The notes: generated from the sequence alone by a model not told the origin. 31,038 nucleotides of DNA from JANNFX01 sp031380225 (GCA_031380225.1 JANNFX010000264.1:1-31038), one strand, 5' to 3'. Positions 16,917-25,262 are shown, counted from the first letter of the stretch. Numbers and translations: made by a program.

Positions 16917-17369
16917 AAGTTGGAATGGTTGCGCCGCAATAAAGCGGCTGTGCTTAACCAAATTGCCGGTCTGCCGCCGCCAGTTAATTGTTTTGAAAAG
17001 ACTATATTTGTCATGAAGTACATTGATAAAGCTCAATATTAATGCGAGCAGCGGCTTACTTATGCTGCACTGCGAAGTAACCATTCGTCGCAACCCCCTC
17101 GGCGCGGTCCGACTTTGGTCTTAAGAGGCCATGAGCCAGAATCCTCTGGCCCGCCGTCGCGCCACTTGAGGGCTGATGCCCTTCCCACCACCGGCCGGCG
17201 GCACATGATCGAAGAATGGCCAAGGTAACTGCGTCCGGTCCGATCCCCCAATGATGGGTCCAATCAGCCGCACGTTGTCACGTTCGCCCACGGGATTGCC
17301 GCATTGTCCGGCCCCGTCACCTCGATCATGGCGTTGACAGTAACCCGCTTCAAAAGGGGAATAGTAAAT
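16917..17369. other. Intergenic region without a recognised gene
   Basis: A 453-base gap. Just after the preceding stop, GCCGC-AATAAA-GCGGC forms a 5-bp hairpin (16932-16947) flanked by TGGTT and AACCA, but without a T-run. The stretch 16980-17045 is AT-rich compared with its surroundings and contains CTATAT at 17002-17007, a -10-like hexamer without a good -35. The rest, to the ribosome site GGGGA at 17356-17360, shows nothing I recognise. A minus-strand open frame here overlaps the start of the next gene and lacks family features. Confidence 0.4.
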
Positions 17370-17966
17370 ATGACCATTCGTAAAATCGCAGCTGCAATCG
17401 GCGCGGCTCTTATGCTGTGTGCAACGACAGCCCATGCGCGCGTTGAGGGCTCGGACACAACCGTCAAGCAATACAGTCAGAAATCAGTTTTGAAGTCGGG
17501 TTCGACCAAGAACTATAAGGCCTACAAGACCAGAGGCTATGCCTCGAAGAAGGGCAAGACCTACGGCTATAAAACCTCAAAGAAGAAGGTTTACGCTAAG
17601 AAGTCGGGCAGCCGTCTTGCCAGCCGAGCCGTGACCTCGGGCCGCGAAGACGGCGGCACGTCGCGTTCGTGCTTGCAGCCCGCTGCGCGCGCCCTCCTGA
17701 ACCGGATCGAAGCGCGATTTGGTAGTGTCGAAATCATTTCGACCTGCCGTGCGGGCGCGACGATCGCCACCACCGGCAAGCCGTCGAAGCATCGCTATGG
17801 TCAGGCGATTGATTTCGCTGCGCCTGGCAAAAAAGCAGCCGTTGTTCAATGGCTGATTGCCAATCACCACTCGGGCGGTACCATGACCTACAGCGATATG
17901 AACCACATCCATGTCGACGTCGGTTATCATTTCGTATCGCTCGGTTCCAACAGCGGCCGCGGTTAA
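17370..17966 (+). CDS. M15-type (YcbK/VanY-like) periplasmic peptidase
   Basis: Probable zinc D-Ala-D-Ala-type peptidase acting on peptidoglycan. The 198-residue product has a signal peptide (1-23, cut near AHA-RVEG). A strikingly basic Lys/Tyr/Gly/Ser-rich linker follows (about 33-82), then the catalytic domain (about 98-190). Zinc-site motifs are His141 and Asp148 in KHRYGQAIDFA, and His179 and His181 in HIHVDVG; Cys101 and Cys126 may form a disulfide. GGGGA nine bases before the ATG supports this start over an upstream extension to 17304. The basic linker could bind anionic wall polymers or the wall itself; that is inference. Substrate specificity cannot be read from the sequence. It precedes an M48 protease gene on the same strand. 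Confidence 0.8.
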   Translation: MTIRKIAAAIGAALMLCATTAHARVEGSDTTVKQYSQKSVLKSGSTKNYKAYKTRGYASKKGKTYGYKTSKKKVYAKKSGSRLASRAVTSGREDGGTSRSCLQPAARALLNRIEARFGSVEIISTCRAGATIATTGKPSKHRYGQAIDFAAPGKKAAVVQWLIANHHSGGTMTYSDMNHIHVDVGYHFVSLGSNSGRG

Positions 17967-18239
17967 CTCCAGGACTTTAGTTGCCAACGCCATTGCCCTC
18001 ATGCCACGTTGCAAGACGCGGCATGACGGGCCGCTGCGTGGTCCAACCAGCATCTAACCGATTTGTAACGGTTGGCCGGTCGCGATATCGTGAATTGCCT
18101 AAGTTGCGCCCAAATGGCTGGGCCTGTGAGGTATTGCGGGCGGATCGCGTTGACGACGTGCGGGCTGCGCCGTATCTGTCTGCGCGGGCGTTTACGCTCG
18201 GGTGGAGCGGTTCCACACAATCAGCGGGCGCGCCACAGC

Positions 18240-19643
18240 ATGACCGTTAAAGCAAATCGTCGTTGGCGTGCACTGACCGCGGCAATCGCTACGGCAGCGA
18301 TGGTGAGCGTGCCGACGGCTGCCAACGCACAGCGAATCCCACAAATCCAAGATACGGAGATGGAGGGTCTGCTCGCCGACTACGCGCGTCCCATTCTTGA
18401 GAAAGCCAATCTAGGCGGCGGCCGTATCCGCGTCCGGGTGATCAACAATCCATCATTCAATGCATTCGTCATCGACGGTAACAATATTTACGTCCACACC
18501 GGGACGCTCACCGCGTCGACGACACCGAACCAGGTCATCGGGGTCTTGGCGCACGAGACTGGCCATATCACGGCCGCGCATATGTCCGCATTGCGCAATC
18601 AGGCGACTTCGCTTCAGAACCGGTCATTGTTGCTGCAGTTGCTCGGCATCGGATTGATGGTGGCTGGTGGCCTTGCGGGTGGCGACGCGGCGCAAGGAAT
18701 AGGCGGCGCTGGTCAAGGCGTTTTGCTCGGCGGCTCTGAAACCCTGCTCCGCGCCTTTCTGCACGAACGTCAGGCACAAGAATCAGCCGCCGACCAAGCC
18801 GGCATGACGCTTTTGACCCGCTCTGGTCAATCTGGCGCCGGCATGCTCGAAACCTTCGAACGCCTGGCTGAAGACAATCGTACGACGGCTGGCGACGGCT
18901 ATCGCCGTACTCATCCGCTCGAAAAGACACGTATCGCGCTGTTGCGTGAAGCGGTGCAGAGATCTCCCTATTCAACGATCAAAGATTCACCGGAGCTGCA
19001 GCTCCGCCATGACATGGTGCGCGCCAAGCTGACCGGCTATCTAAGGCCGCTTCAGGAAGTCATGGGGATTTATCCAGCGGCCGACACCAGCATGCCGGCG
19101 CGCTACGGCCGTGCCATTGCTCGTCTCCGGCAGACATCGACGCTGGCTCAGGGCGTCACCGATATCGATGCGCTGATTAAAGACAAGCCGGCTAACCCCT
19201 ATTTCTATGAGGTCAAAGGCGACTTCTTGATGAAGGCCGGCAAGAACGCGGAAGCCATCGCGCCAATTCGCAAAGCCATAGAGCTCCTCAAAACCGCACC
19301 ACAACTTGAAACGATGCTGGCCCGCGCGATGATTCTAACCGGCAACACGCAAATGACTGACGAGGCCATCAATCGCTTGAAAACAGCGCTAAGGTCAGAA
19401 GACGAGGCCGACAAGGCCGCCGGATCGTATCTTGAAACGTACCGCATGCTGTCGCAAGCCTACGGCGTCAAAAATCAGATCGCTGAAGCCAACCTGATGC
19501 AAGCCGAAGTTGAAGTTCGCATCGGTAACGTGAAGATTGCCCGGGAGCGCGCGGCCATCGCGCTCAGAGATCTGAAGCCAGGGTCGCCAGCCTGGCTCCG
19601 CGCTGACGACATCGTCAATTTGCAGATGCCAAAACCACAATAA
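18240..19643 (+). CDS. M48 family periplasmic metalloprotease with TPR domain (BepA/YfgC-like)
   Basis: Probable outer-membrane protein quality-control protease, like E. coli BepA, which assembles or degrades LptD and other barrels. The 467-residue product has a signal peptide (1-30, ending TAANA). The M48 domain has zinc motif HETGH at 105-109 and third ligand Glu181 in ESAADQAG. Its hydrophobic Gly/Leu-rich loop (about 128-165) is typical of BepA. Tetratricopeptide-like helices follow from about 290 to the end. I chose the ATG at 18240 because it gives the signal peptide directly; the ribosome site is weak, and a longer frame begins at 18072 without support. The next gene, a DsbA-like thiol oxidoreductase, starts 48 bases later; BepA activity depends on disulfide-bonded substrates, so the pairing is sensible. 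Confidence 0.88.
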   Translation: MTVKANRRWRALTAAIATAAMVSVPTAANAQRIPQIQDTEMEGLLADYARPILEKANLGGGRIRVRVINNPSFNAFVIDGNNIYVHTGTLTASTTPNQVIGVLAHETGHITAAHMSALRNQATSLQNRSLLLQLLGIGLMVAGGLAGGDAAQGIGGAGQGVLLGGSETLLRAFLHERQAQESAADQAGMTLLTRSGQSGAGMLETFERLAEDNRTTAGDGYRRTHPLEKTRIALLREAVQRSPYSTIKDSPELQLRHDMVRAKLTGYLRPLQEVMGIYPAADTSMPARYGRAIARLRQTSTLAQGVTDIDALIKDKPANPYFYEVKGDFLMKAGKNAEAIAPIRKAIELLKTAPQLETMLARAMILTGNTQMTDEAINRLKTALRSEDEADKAAGSYLETYRMLSQAYGVKNQIAEANLMQAEVEVRIGNVKIARERAAIALRDLKPGSPAWLRADDIVNLQMPKPQ

Positions 19644-19691
19644 GTGTAGCGCACCAAATATCCGAATGCCTTCCACCACCTGGAGACTTCA

Positions 19692-20564
19692 ATGACCGAG
19701 TCGACGTCCCAAACGACGAACCTGATGCCAGCCCCAAAACGGGCATTTGGCGGAACACTGATGGCGCTGCTTGTACTGTTCGCTGTCTCCGTCGCGACGG
19801 CTGTTCTTGGTCAGCTTGTGGTGCCAGCCTCGGCTGAGGACGTTGCCGCTGATCAAAAGGTTGCAGCAAGCCCGTCGCCATTTTCTGCCGAACAGAAAAG
19901 CGCGATCGAGGGCATCGTGAAAGACTATCTGCTCGCCCATCCCGAAATCGGGCTCGAGATGCAGTCAGCGCTCGAAGCCAAGATGCAGAAAGAGCAGGAC
20001 GAAAAAACCAAGACCTTCGTCGCAGACAACGCCAAGGTCCTCTATCGCGATCCGAACGCTGCTGTGGCCGGCAATCCCGACGGCGATATTACCGTCGTTG
20101 AATTTTTCGACTACAACTGCGGCTACTGCAAACGTGGCTTTAACCAAGTTCAAAAACTGATCGATAGCGACAAGAACATCCGCTTCGTCTTCAAGGAACT
20201 GCCGATCATCAATGATGCCTCCGAGCCGGTGTCTCGCATCGCGCTGGCAGCACGGATGCAGGGCAAGTACTGGGACCTGCACAAGGCGTTGATCAACATG
20301 AAAGGCCTCATCAATGAGGCAGTAGCCTTGAAGGCCGCTGAAGGTCTTGGTCTCGACATGGCCAAGCTCAAGACCGATATGGCTTCGGATGCGGTCAAGG
20401 CCGAGCTCGATTCAAGCAAGGCGCTCGCTCAAAAGATGGGCATTAATGGCACCCCTCACTTCCTGGTCGGTGACCGGTCGGTCGGTGGCGCACCGGATCA
20501 CCTAGCGGATATCCTGGCTGGACATGTTGCGGACCTCCGCAAGTCTGGTTGCAAATACTGCTAA
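19692..20564 (+). CDS. DsbA/ScsC-family thiol-disulfide oxidoreductase with extra C-terminal CxxC
   Basis: Periplasmic disulfide oxidase or isomerase. The 290-residue product has an N-terminal membrane anchor or uncleaved signal (about 19-42). An alpha-helical ScsC-type N-terminal domain (about 62-105, IEGIVKDYLLAHPEIG) follows, then the thioredoxin fold with active site CGYC at 143-146 and cis-proline Pro255 in GTPHF. ScsC relatives oligomerise through the helical region, so an isomerase role is possible. Unusually, the last residues are CKYC (Cys287 and Cys290), a second CxxC at the extreme C-terminus. GGAG six bases before the ATG supports the start. It follows the M48 protease gene by 48 bases and is probably co-transcribed. 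Confidence 0.88.
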   Translation: MTESTSQTTNLMPAPKRAFGGTLMALLVLFAVSVATAVLGQLVVPASAEDVAADQKVAASPSPFSAEQKSAIEGIVKDYLLAHPEIGLEMQSALEAKMQKEQDEKTKTFVADNAKVLYRDPNAAVAGNPDGDITVVEFFDYNCGYCKRGFNQVQKLIDSDKNIRFVFKELPIINDASEPVSRIALAARMQGKYWDLHKALINMKGLINEAVALKAAEGLGLDMAKLKTDMASDAVKAELDSSKALAQKMGINGTPHFLVGDRSVGGAPDHLADILAGHVADLRKSGCKYC

Positions 20565-20747
20565 TCGGCAGCCTGATCGAACAGCCGGAAACCATCAACA
20601 CCCTGCGACGGCTTGACCTTTCGCGGGTCAGGGAAAGCTGGTACACGAACCGGCGTTTGAAGCGCCGTGCAGAAATACACGGAGTTTCGCTCGTGTATCA
20701 GCGCATCCGCGCTGGTTTACCCAATCTAGACGATCGATCTAAGTCCC

Positions 20748-21206
20748 ATGACGAAGCCGGTTTTCGTCCTCAATGGACCAAACTTGAACCTGCTCGGAAC
20801 GCGCGAGCCGGCCGTCTACGGCCGTGACACGCTCGATGATCTGAAGCGGCTGTCGGCTGCGCGCGCATCGGCGGCGGGGCTTACAGTGGACTTTCGTCAA
20901 ACCAATCATGAAGGTGAACTCGTCACCTGGATTCAGGACGCGCGCACCGCTGCCTCCGGTATCATCCTCAATGCCGGCGCGCTGACCCACACCTCGATCG
21001 CCGTGTTGGATGCGTTGCAAGCCGCTGAAGTACCAATTATAGAAGTTCACCTGTCCAACATTTTCCGCCGCGAAGCATTCCGCCACCAGTCGTATGTGTC
21101 GATGGCTGCTAACGGGGTCATTTGCGGTCTCGGCGCCAAAGGTTACGAATTGGCGATCGAAGCCATGTCCAACCTCATCAAGAACACCAAGTCCGCCGGA
21201 GCCTGA
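20748..21206 (+). CDS. aroQ: 3-Dehydroquinate dehydratase, type II
   Basis: Third step of the shikimate pathway, dehydrating 3-dehydroquinate to 3-dehydroshikimate. The 152-residue product has the normal size of the dodecameric type II enzyme. All active-site residues numbered for the M. tuberculosis enzyme are at the same positions: Asn12, Tyr24, Asn75, His81, His101, Arg108 and Arg112. The N-terminal signature is LNGPNLNLLGTREP. The ribosome site is weak, but no alternative start is better. It lies 40 bases upstream of accB, the usual aroQ-accB-accC arrangement of many proteobacteria, and 183 bases after the DsbA-like gene. Confidence 0.96.
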   Translation: MTKPVFVLNGPNLNLLGTREPAVYGRDTLDDLKRLSAARASAAGLTVDFRQTNHEGELVTWIQDARTAASGIILNAGALTHTSIAVLDALQAAEVPIIEVHLSNIFRREAFRHQSYVSMAANGVICGLGAKGYELAIEAMSNLIKNTKSAGA

Positions 21207-21246
21207 GTGATCAGGTGCCGCTGGCAGATTAAAGAGGACCTTTGTT

Positions 21247-21714
21247 ATGACGGCCAAAGACGATGCTGACAAACAGAGCAGCGAACAGAAACTCATTCGC
21301 GATCTGGCCGAGTTGTTGAACGAAACCGGGCTTTCGGAAATCGAGATCGAAAAGAGTGGTCTCAAGGTTCGCGTTGCACGCACCCTGACTGTGACCGCGG
21401 TTGCCGCACCTGTTCATGCGGCGCCCACTGCTGGCGGAGCGGCTGCTCCTGTTGCAGCTACGAATGATCCGGCCAAGCATCCCGGCGTTCTTAAATCGCC
21501 GATGGTTGGCACGTGTTTCCGCTCGCCGGATCCGAATGCTGCGCCATTCATTGAGGTTGGCACGCGCGTCGCAATAGGCGATCCCGTGCTCATTATCGAA
21601 GCGATGAAAACCATGAACCAGATTCCGGCGCCGCGTGCTGGAGTGGTCACCGCGGTATTTGTCACCAACGGCCAGCCAGTCGAATTCGGCGAGCCGCTTT
21701 GCATCATTGAATAA
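21247..21714 (+). CDS. accB: Biotin carboxyl carrier protein of acetyl-CoA carboxylase
   Basis: Carries CO2 on biotin between biotin carboxylase and carboxyltransferase in the first committed step of fatty-acid synthesis. The 155-residue product has an N-terminal helical region (1-45) and an Ala/Pro-rich hinge (about 50-75). The biotinyl domain has the biotin-accepting Lys121 in EAMKTMNQ. The ATG follows a GAGG with a nine-base spacer. accC begins 58 bases after the stop, so the two are almost certainly one transcript. Confidence 0.96.
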   Translation: MTAKDDADKQSSEQKLIRDLAELLNETGLSEIEIEKSGLKVRVARTLTVTAVAAPVHAAPTAGGAAAPVAATNDPAKHPGVLKSPMVGTCFRSPDPNAAPFIEVGTRVAIGDPVLIIEAMKTMNQIPAPRAGVVTAVFVTNGQPVEFGEPLCIIE

Positions 21715-21772
21715 GGCCCTTTGAGGCAGCCGCGCCAGCATAGACTGGCATCCGACGATTCGAGGACCACGC

Positions 21773-23116
21773 ATGTTCGATAAAGTGCTGATAGCCAACC
21801 GGGGTGAGATTGCGCTGCGTGTGCAACGAGCCTGCAAAGAGCTTGGCATCGCGACGGTCGCGGTCCATTCGACGGCTGATGCCGACGCCATGCACGTGCG
21901 ACTGGCAGATGAAAGTGTGTGCATTGGTTCACCGCCTGCTTCCGATAGCTACTTGAACATACCGCGCTTGCTGGCGGCCTGCGAAATCACGGGCGCCGAT
22001 GCGGTTCATCCTGGCTATGGCTTCTTGTCGGAAAACGCCCGCTTCGCTGAAATCTTGGAAGAACATTCGATCACCTTCATCGGGCCGACGTCAGAACATA
22101 TCCGGCTGATGGGCGACAAGATCACGGCCAAGGAAACCGCTAAGAAGCTCGGCATTCCCGTTGTTCCGGGTTCGGACGGCGAGGTGTCTACAGAAGCTCA
22201 GGCGCTCAAAATCGCCGGTGAAATGGGCTACCCCGTTCTGATCAAGGCGACCGCAGGCGGGGGAGGCCGCGGCATGAAAGTGGCGCAGTCGGCTGCTGAT
22301 TTGCCGATCGCGTTAGCAACCGCCAAAGCCGAAGCCAAAGCCGCGTTTGGCAACGACAGCGTTTACGTTGAAAAGTATTTGCTGAAGCCGCGCCATATCG
22401 AAATTCAAGTTTTCGGCGATGGCAAGGGCAACGCCATTTACCTCGGTGAGCGCGATTGTTCGCTGCAACGCCGCCACCAGAAAATCTTAGAGGAAGCGCC
22501 GTCACCTGCTCTGAACGCAGAGGCGCGCAAGAAAATCGGCGAGACCGTCTCGGCTGCAATGCGAAAACTCAAATACCGTGGTGCTGGCACGGTTGAATTC
22601 CTCTACGAAGATGGCGAATTCTTTTTCATTGAAATGAATACGCGCTTGCAGGTTGAGCATCCGGTCACCGAAATGATCACCGGCGTCGATCTGGTGCTGG
22701 AACAGCTCCGCGTCGCATCCGGCGCTAGTATGACGTACACGCAAGACCAGATCACGTTTTCAGGTCATGCCATCGAGTGCCGCATCAACGCCGAGAATCC
22801 AAAGAACTTCCGGCCGTCACCCGGCAAGATCACCTATTGGCACCCGCCGGGCGGGCTTGGCGTGCGCGTCGATTCCGGCGCCTATCAGGGCTACCGGATC
22901 CCGCCCTATTACGACAGCTTGATCGGCAAGCTGATCGTGCACGGCAAGAATCGCAATGAATGTTTGATGCGATTGCGCCGCGCGTTGTCAGAATTTGTCA
23001 TCGACGGCATTGAGACCACGATCCCGCTGTTTGGCGAATTGGTCCGCCATCCCGACATCGTCAATGGCATGTATGACATCCACTGGCTTGAGAAGTATCT
23101 CGGCAAGCAGCCGTAG
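21773..23116 (+). CDS. accC: Biotin carboxylase subunit of acetyl-CoA carboxylase
   Basis: ATP-dependent carboxylation of biotin on AccB with bicarbonate. The 447-residue product is of standard length. The N-terminal domain begins FDKVLIANRGEIALR. The ATP-grasp domain has the glycine-rich loop KATAGGGGRGMKV near 160-172 and the catalytic segment EMNTRLQVEHPVTE near 288-301. The C-terminal domain includes HAIECRINAENP. GAGG lies seven bases before the ATG. It is convergent with nth downstream, with 55 bases between the stops. Confidence 0.97.
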   Translation: MFDKVLIANRGEIALRVQRACKELGIATVAVHSTADADAMHVRLADESVCIGSPPASDSYLNIPRLLAACEITGADAVHPGYGFLSENARFAEILEEHSITFIGPTSEHIRLMGDKITAKETAKKLGIPVVPGSDGEVSTEAQALKIAGEMGYPVLIKATAGGGGRGMKVAQSAADLPIALATAKAEAKAAFGNDSVYVEKYLLKPRHIEIQVFGDGKGNAIYLGERDCSLQRRHQKILEEAPSPALNAEARKKIGETVSAAMRKLKYRGAGTVEFLYEDGEFFFIEMNTRLQVEHPVTEMITGVDLVLEQLRVASGASMTYTQDQITFSGHAIECRINAENPKNFRPSPGKITYWHPPGGLGVRVDSGAYQGYRIPPYYDSLIGKLIVHGKNRNECLMRLRRALSEFVIDGIETTIPLFGELVRHPDIVNGMYDIHWLEKYLGKQP

Positions 23117-23171
23117 GTTGTTAACAGTGCCATCGCGAAAATCGCAGTTAATCCGGTGCGGCTGGTTTTAC

Positions 23172-23873
23172 TTACTCCGTTTTGTCCTTGAACCGGCACA
23201 CATCGCGGATTGGGCAGCGCGGACATTCGGGCTTGCGGGCTTTGCATAAGTAGCGGCCGTGCAATATCAACCAATGGTGCGCGTGCAGGCCAAACTCTTC
23301 CGGGATGATGCGAATCAGATCGACTTCAACGGCCAGCGGCGTCGAGCCGTTTGATAGTCCGATGCGATTAGAAACGCGCAGCACATGGGTATCGACGGCC
23401 ATGGTCTTGTGACCAAAGGCCATGTTCATGACCACGTTTGCGGTTTTGCGGCCGACGCCCGGCAACGCTTCAAGCGCGTCGCGATCTTCCGGCACCTCGC
23501 CGCCGTGGCGGTCAATCAGCAGCTGTGACAGCGCCATCACGTTTTTCGCTTTGGTGCGAAACAGCCCGATTGATTTCACAAAATCGCGAACCGCATCTTC
23601 TCCGAGCTTTAGCATTTTGGCCGGGGTATCGGCGGCCTTGAACAGGGCGCGGGTCGCCTTGTTGACGCCAGCGTCGGTCGCCTGGGCCGACAGGACAACC
23701 GCGACTAACAGGGTGTACGCATTAACGTGCTCCAATTCGCCTTTCGGCTCGGGCGTTTCAGAAGAAAACCGCTCAAAAATGTGGCGGATGTCTTGAGGCT
23801 TGAGCTGTGCCCGCTTGCCTGCCTGCGGCTTGGATTTGACTTGTGGCGTGGCTCGGCTCAATTTGGTTGGCAC
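23172..23873 (-). CDS. nth: Endonuclease III (DNA glycosylase/AP lyase)
   Basis: Base-excision repair enzyme that removes oxidised pyrimidines and nicks the abasic site. The 233-residue product is slightly longer than E. coli Nth because of a basic N-terminal extension of about 25 residues. The helix-hairpin-helix LPGVGRKTANVV contains catalytic Lys143, and catalytic Asp161 lies in AVDTHVLR. The [4Fe-4S] ligands are Cys210, Cys217, Cys220 and Cys226 in the C-x6-C-x2-C-x5-C pattern. A start further inside is possible, since the extension is low in complexity. Divergent from the DUF2244 gene. Confidence 0.95.
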   Translation of the reverse strand: MPTKLSRATPQVKSKPQAGKRAQLKPQDIRHIFERFSSETPEPKGELEHVNAYTLLVAVVLSAQATDAGVNKATRALFKAADTPAKMLKLGEDAVRDFVKSIGLFRTKAKNVMALSQLLIDRHGGEVPEDRDALEALPGVGRKTANVVMNMAFGHKTMAVDTHVLRVSNRIGLSNGSTPLAVEVDLIRIIPEEFGLHAHHWLILHGRYLCKARKPECPRCPIRDVCRFKDKTE

Positions 23874-24012
23874 GGTGCGTCGAAGCTCTGGCTGGTTCGA
23901 TCTCGAACTAGATCAATCGGAATGGCTGGCGCGGCCGTATCAAGAGCGACGCTGGCCAGCGCATGCCGGAGTTGTGAGCCTGTTTCCTCCACGGCGCCAG
24001 TGGTCAATTGCA

Positions 24013-24528
24013 ATGCCGAACAGTTTGTTACCGCCGTCTGCCGGCACCATCTTCAAGGCCGTTCTTCATCCCCACCGGTCACTCAGCAAAAATGGCTTTC
24101 TGATTGTCATGCTGTTTCTAGGCGTGGTCAGTTTTATCGCCGGCATGGCATTTCTTCTCATGGGCGCTTGGCCGGTGTTTGGCTTCTTCGGGCTTGATGT
24201 GCTGGCGGTTTATGTTGCCTTCAAGCTCAATTACCGGGATGCAAAGGCGCACGAAATCGTCGAAATCTCGCCGGGCTTGATGCGGCTGACACAAGTGACG
24301 GCCAAAGGTGCCAAGCAAGAGATCGAATTCAATCCGTATTGGGTGCGGGTCAGGCTTGATGAGACTCCCGACGGCCGTGCCGGGCTCGTGTTAATTTCAC
24401 ACGGCCGCGAAGTCTCGTTTGGAAATTTGTTGAACCATGACGAGCGCCGCGATTTCGCACGCGTCTTAGGAGGCGTGTTGGCCGATGTCAGAAGTTCCAG
24501 CTCCGCCTCCGCCCAATCAACAGTCTGA
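24013..24528 (+). CDS. DUF2244 integral membrane protein
   Basis: Member of an uncharacterised alphaproteobacterial and gammaproteobacterial inner-membrane family. The 171-residue product has the family start (FKAVLHPHRSLSKNGF). Two adjacent transmembrane segments lie at about residues 27-50 and 52-72, followed by a soluble C-terminal domain with IEFNPYWVRVRL and REVSFGNLL motifs. I chose the ATG at 24013, which gives the usual family length; an in-frame extension to 23800 overlaps nth and has no similarity. The stop codon overlaps the ribosome site of the next gene. No biochemical role can be assigned from the sequence. Confidence 0.8.
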   Translation: MPNSLLPPSAGTIFKAVLHPHRSLSKNGFLIVMLFLGVVSFIAGMAFLLMGAWPVFGFFGLDVLAVYVAFKLNYRDAKAHEIVEISPGLMRLTQVTAKGAKQEIEFNPYWVRVRLDETPDGRAGLVLISHGREVSFGNLLNHDERRDFARVLGGVLADVRSSSSASAQSTV

Positions 24529-24538
24529 GGAGACGCCG

Positions 24539-24910
24539 ATGACCAGCCCAGCATTTGATTTCACAATGCTCGAAGGGCTCGGTATCGAGCGGCTTCGTTT
24601 TGAGGCTGGCGAACGGGTGTTTTTACAGGATGACCCCGCGACCCACATGTACGCGGTCTATTCTGGCAAGGTGCAGGTCATCACCTTCGGCACGGTGTTG
24701 GAAAACGTTGGGCCCGGCGGACTGTTTGGCGAAATGGCGATGATCGATGATGGTCCGAGAAGTGCCGCTGCATTGGCCGCCGAGCCGACTGAAGTCGCGC
24801 CCATCGATCAAGAGACGTTCTTGCATTTGGTCCGGCAGCGGCCAGAATTTGCACTCGCTGTGATGCGGCTGCTGGCGAGCCGCATCCGGAAAATGAATGC
24901 GAATGTTTGA
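24539..24910 (+). CDS. Small single-domain cyclic nucleotide-binding protein
   Basis: Stand-alone cNMP-binding (CRP-type) beta-barrel of 123 residues without a DNA-binding or catalytic domain. The phosphate-binding cassette FGEMAMIDDGPRSAA is present at residues 63-77, with the Glu and Arg needed for binding a cyclic nucleotide. The start at 24539 is chosen because AGGAG at 24528-24532 lies just upstream; its first A is the last base of the DUF2244 stop codon. A longer frame from 24485 overlaps that gene by 44 bases. The tight spacing implies translational coupling with DUF2244. It may act as a ligand-sensing partner of another protein; this is inference. Confidence 0.8.
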   Translation: MTSPAFDFTMLEGLGIERLRFEAGERVFLQDDPATHMYAVYSGKVQVITFGTVLENVGPGGLFGEMAMIDDGPRSAAALAAEPTEVAPIDQETFLHLVRQRPEFALAVMRLLASRIRKMNANV

Positions 24911-25162
24911 GCGAGTGGAACGCCTTAGGTTTGAAAATATTTTTAGTGCCGGGTTCGGTTGCGCGCCCTGCTTGATTGAGAAGTATTGAGGGCAAGGCAT
25001 TTTGATTTTGCTGCGGATAGCGGCGAGCAAACAATTTTCCGGAGACGTCACGGCGCCGTGGCTTCCGTCTTGTCAACGTGCCAGCGTTGGATTAGCATTA
25101 CCCTCATATTGAACACTCGCGGGGGAGCGCCGCTACGAGCCATTAGGCGCGTAATACGGCAC

Positions 25163-25188
25163 AAATTCTTCCGCCAATAAAAGAATTT
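25163..25188. repeat. Perfect 8-bp inverted repeat upstream of RTX gene
   Basis: AAATTCTT and AAGAATTT flank a 10-base spacer (CCGCCAATAA). The AT-rich dyad stands out in a GC-rich region and lies 75 bases before the RTX start codon, so it could be an operator. No matching regulator was identified in the window. Confidence 0.55.
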
Positions 25189-25197
25189 CTGACACTG

Positions 25198-25213
25198 GCG
25201 CGCGCGCGCGTGC
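25198..25213. repeat. Alternating GC tract (possible Z-DNA-forming)
   Basis: Sixteen bases of strict purine-pyrimidine alternation, nearly all GC/CG steps, ten bases after the inverted repeat and 49 bases before the RTX start codon. Such tracts can adopt left-handed DNA under negative supercoiling. Any function here is inference. Confidence 0.5.
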
Positions 25214-25262
25214 CCTTCGACTCCGCAGCTTTTTGTTCCGCAGCGATGAGAGGACCCATGTC

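Larger units (their letters stand above)
24911..25262. other. Upstream region of the RTX protein gene
   Basis: A 352-base gap without a recognisable gene. It contains an 8-bp perfect inverted repeat and a 16-base alternating GC tract, both listed separately, about 75 and 50 bases before the RTX start codon. The ribosome site GAGAGGA at 25248-25254 precedes the ATG by eight bases. No clear -35/-10 pair was found; TTGAAC near 25113 lacks a matching -10. No hairpin with T-run was found to end the preceding operon. Confidence 0.5.

Noticed and set aside
17121..17471. Minus-strand open frame of 116 codons before and into the M15 peptidase gene
   Set aside because: It overlaps the start and signal peptide of a well-supported gene on the other strand and shows no family similarity.
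20748..21206. Apparent loss of a catalytic His in AroQ (SNIFRRE instead of SNVHARE)
   Set aside because: The catalytic His is His101 in EVHLSN, which is present. The changed position 106 is not one of the seven active-site residues.
23800..24012. N-terminal extension of the DUF2244 frame toward and into nth
   Set aside because: It overlaps the nth coding region, is Cys/Arg-rich and unlike the family. The ATG at 24013 gives the normal length.
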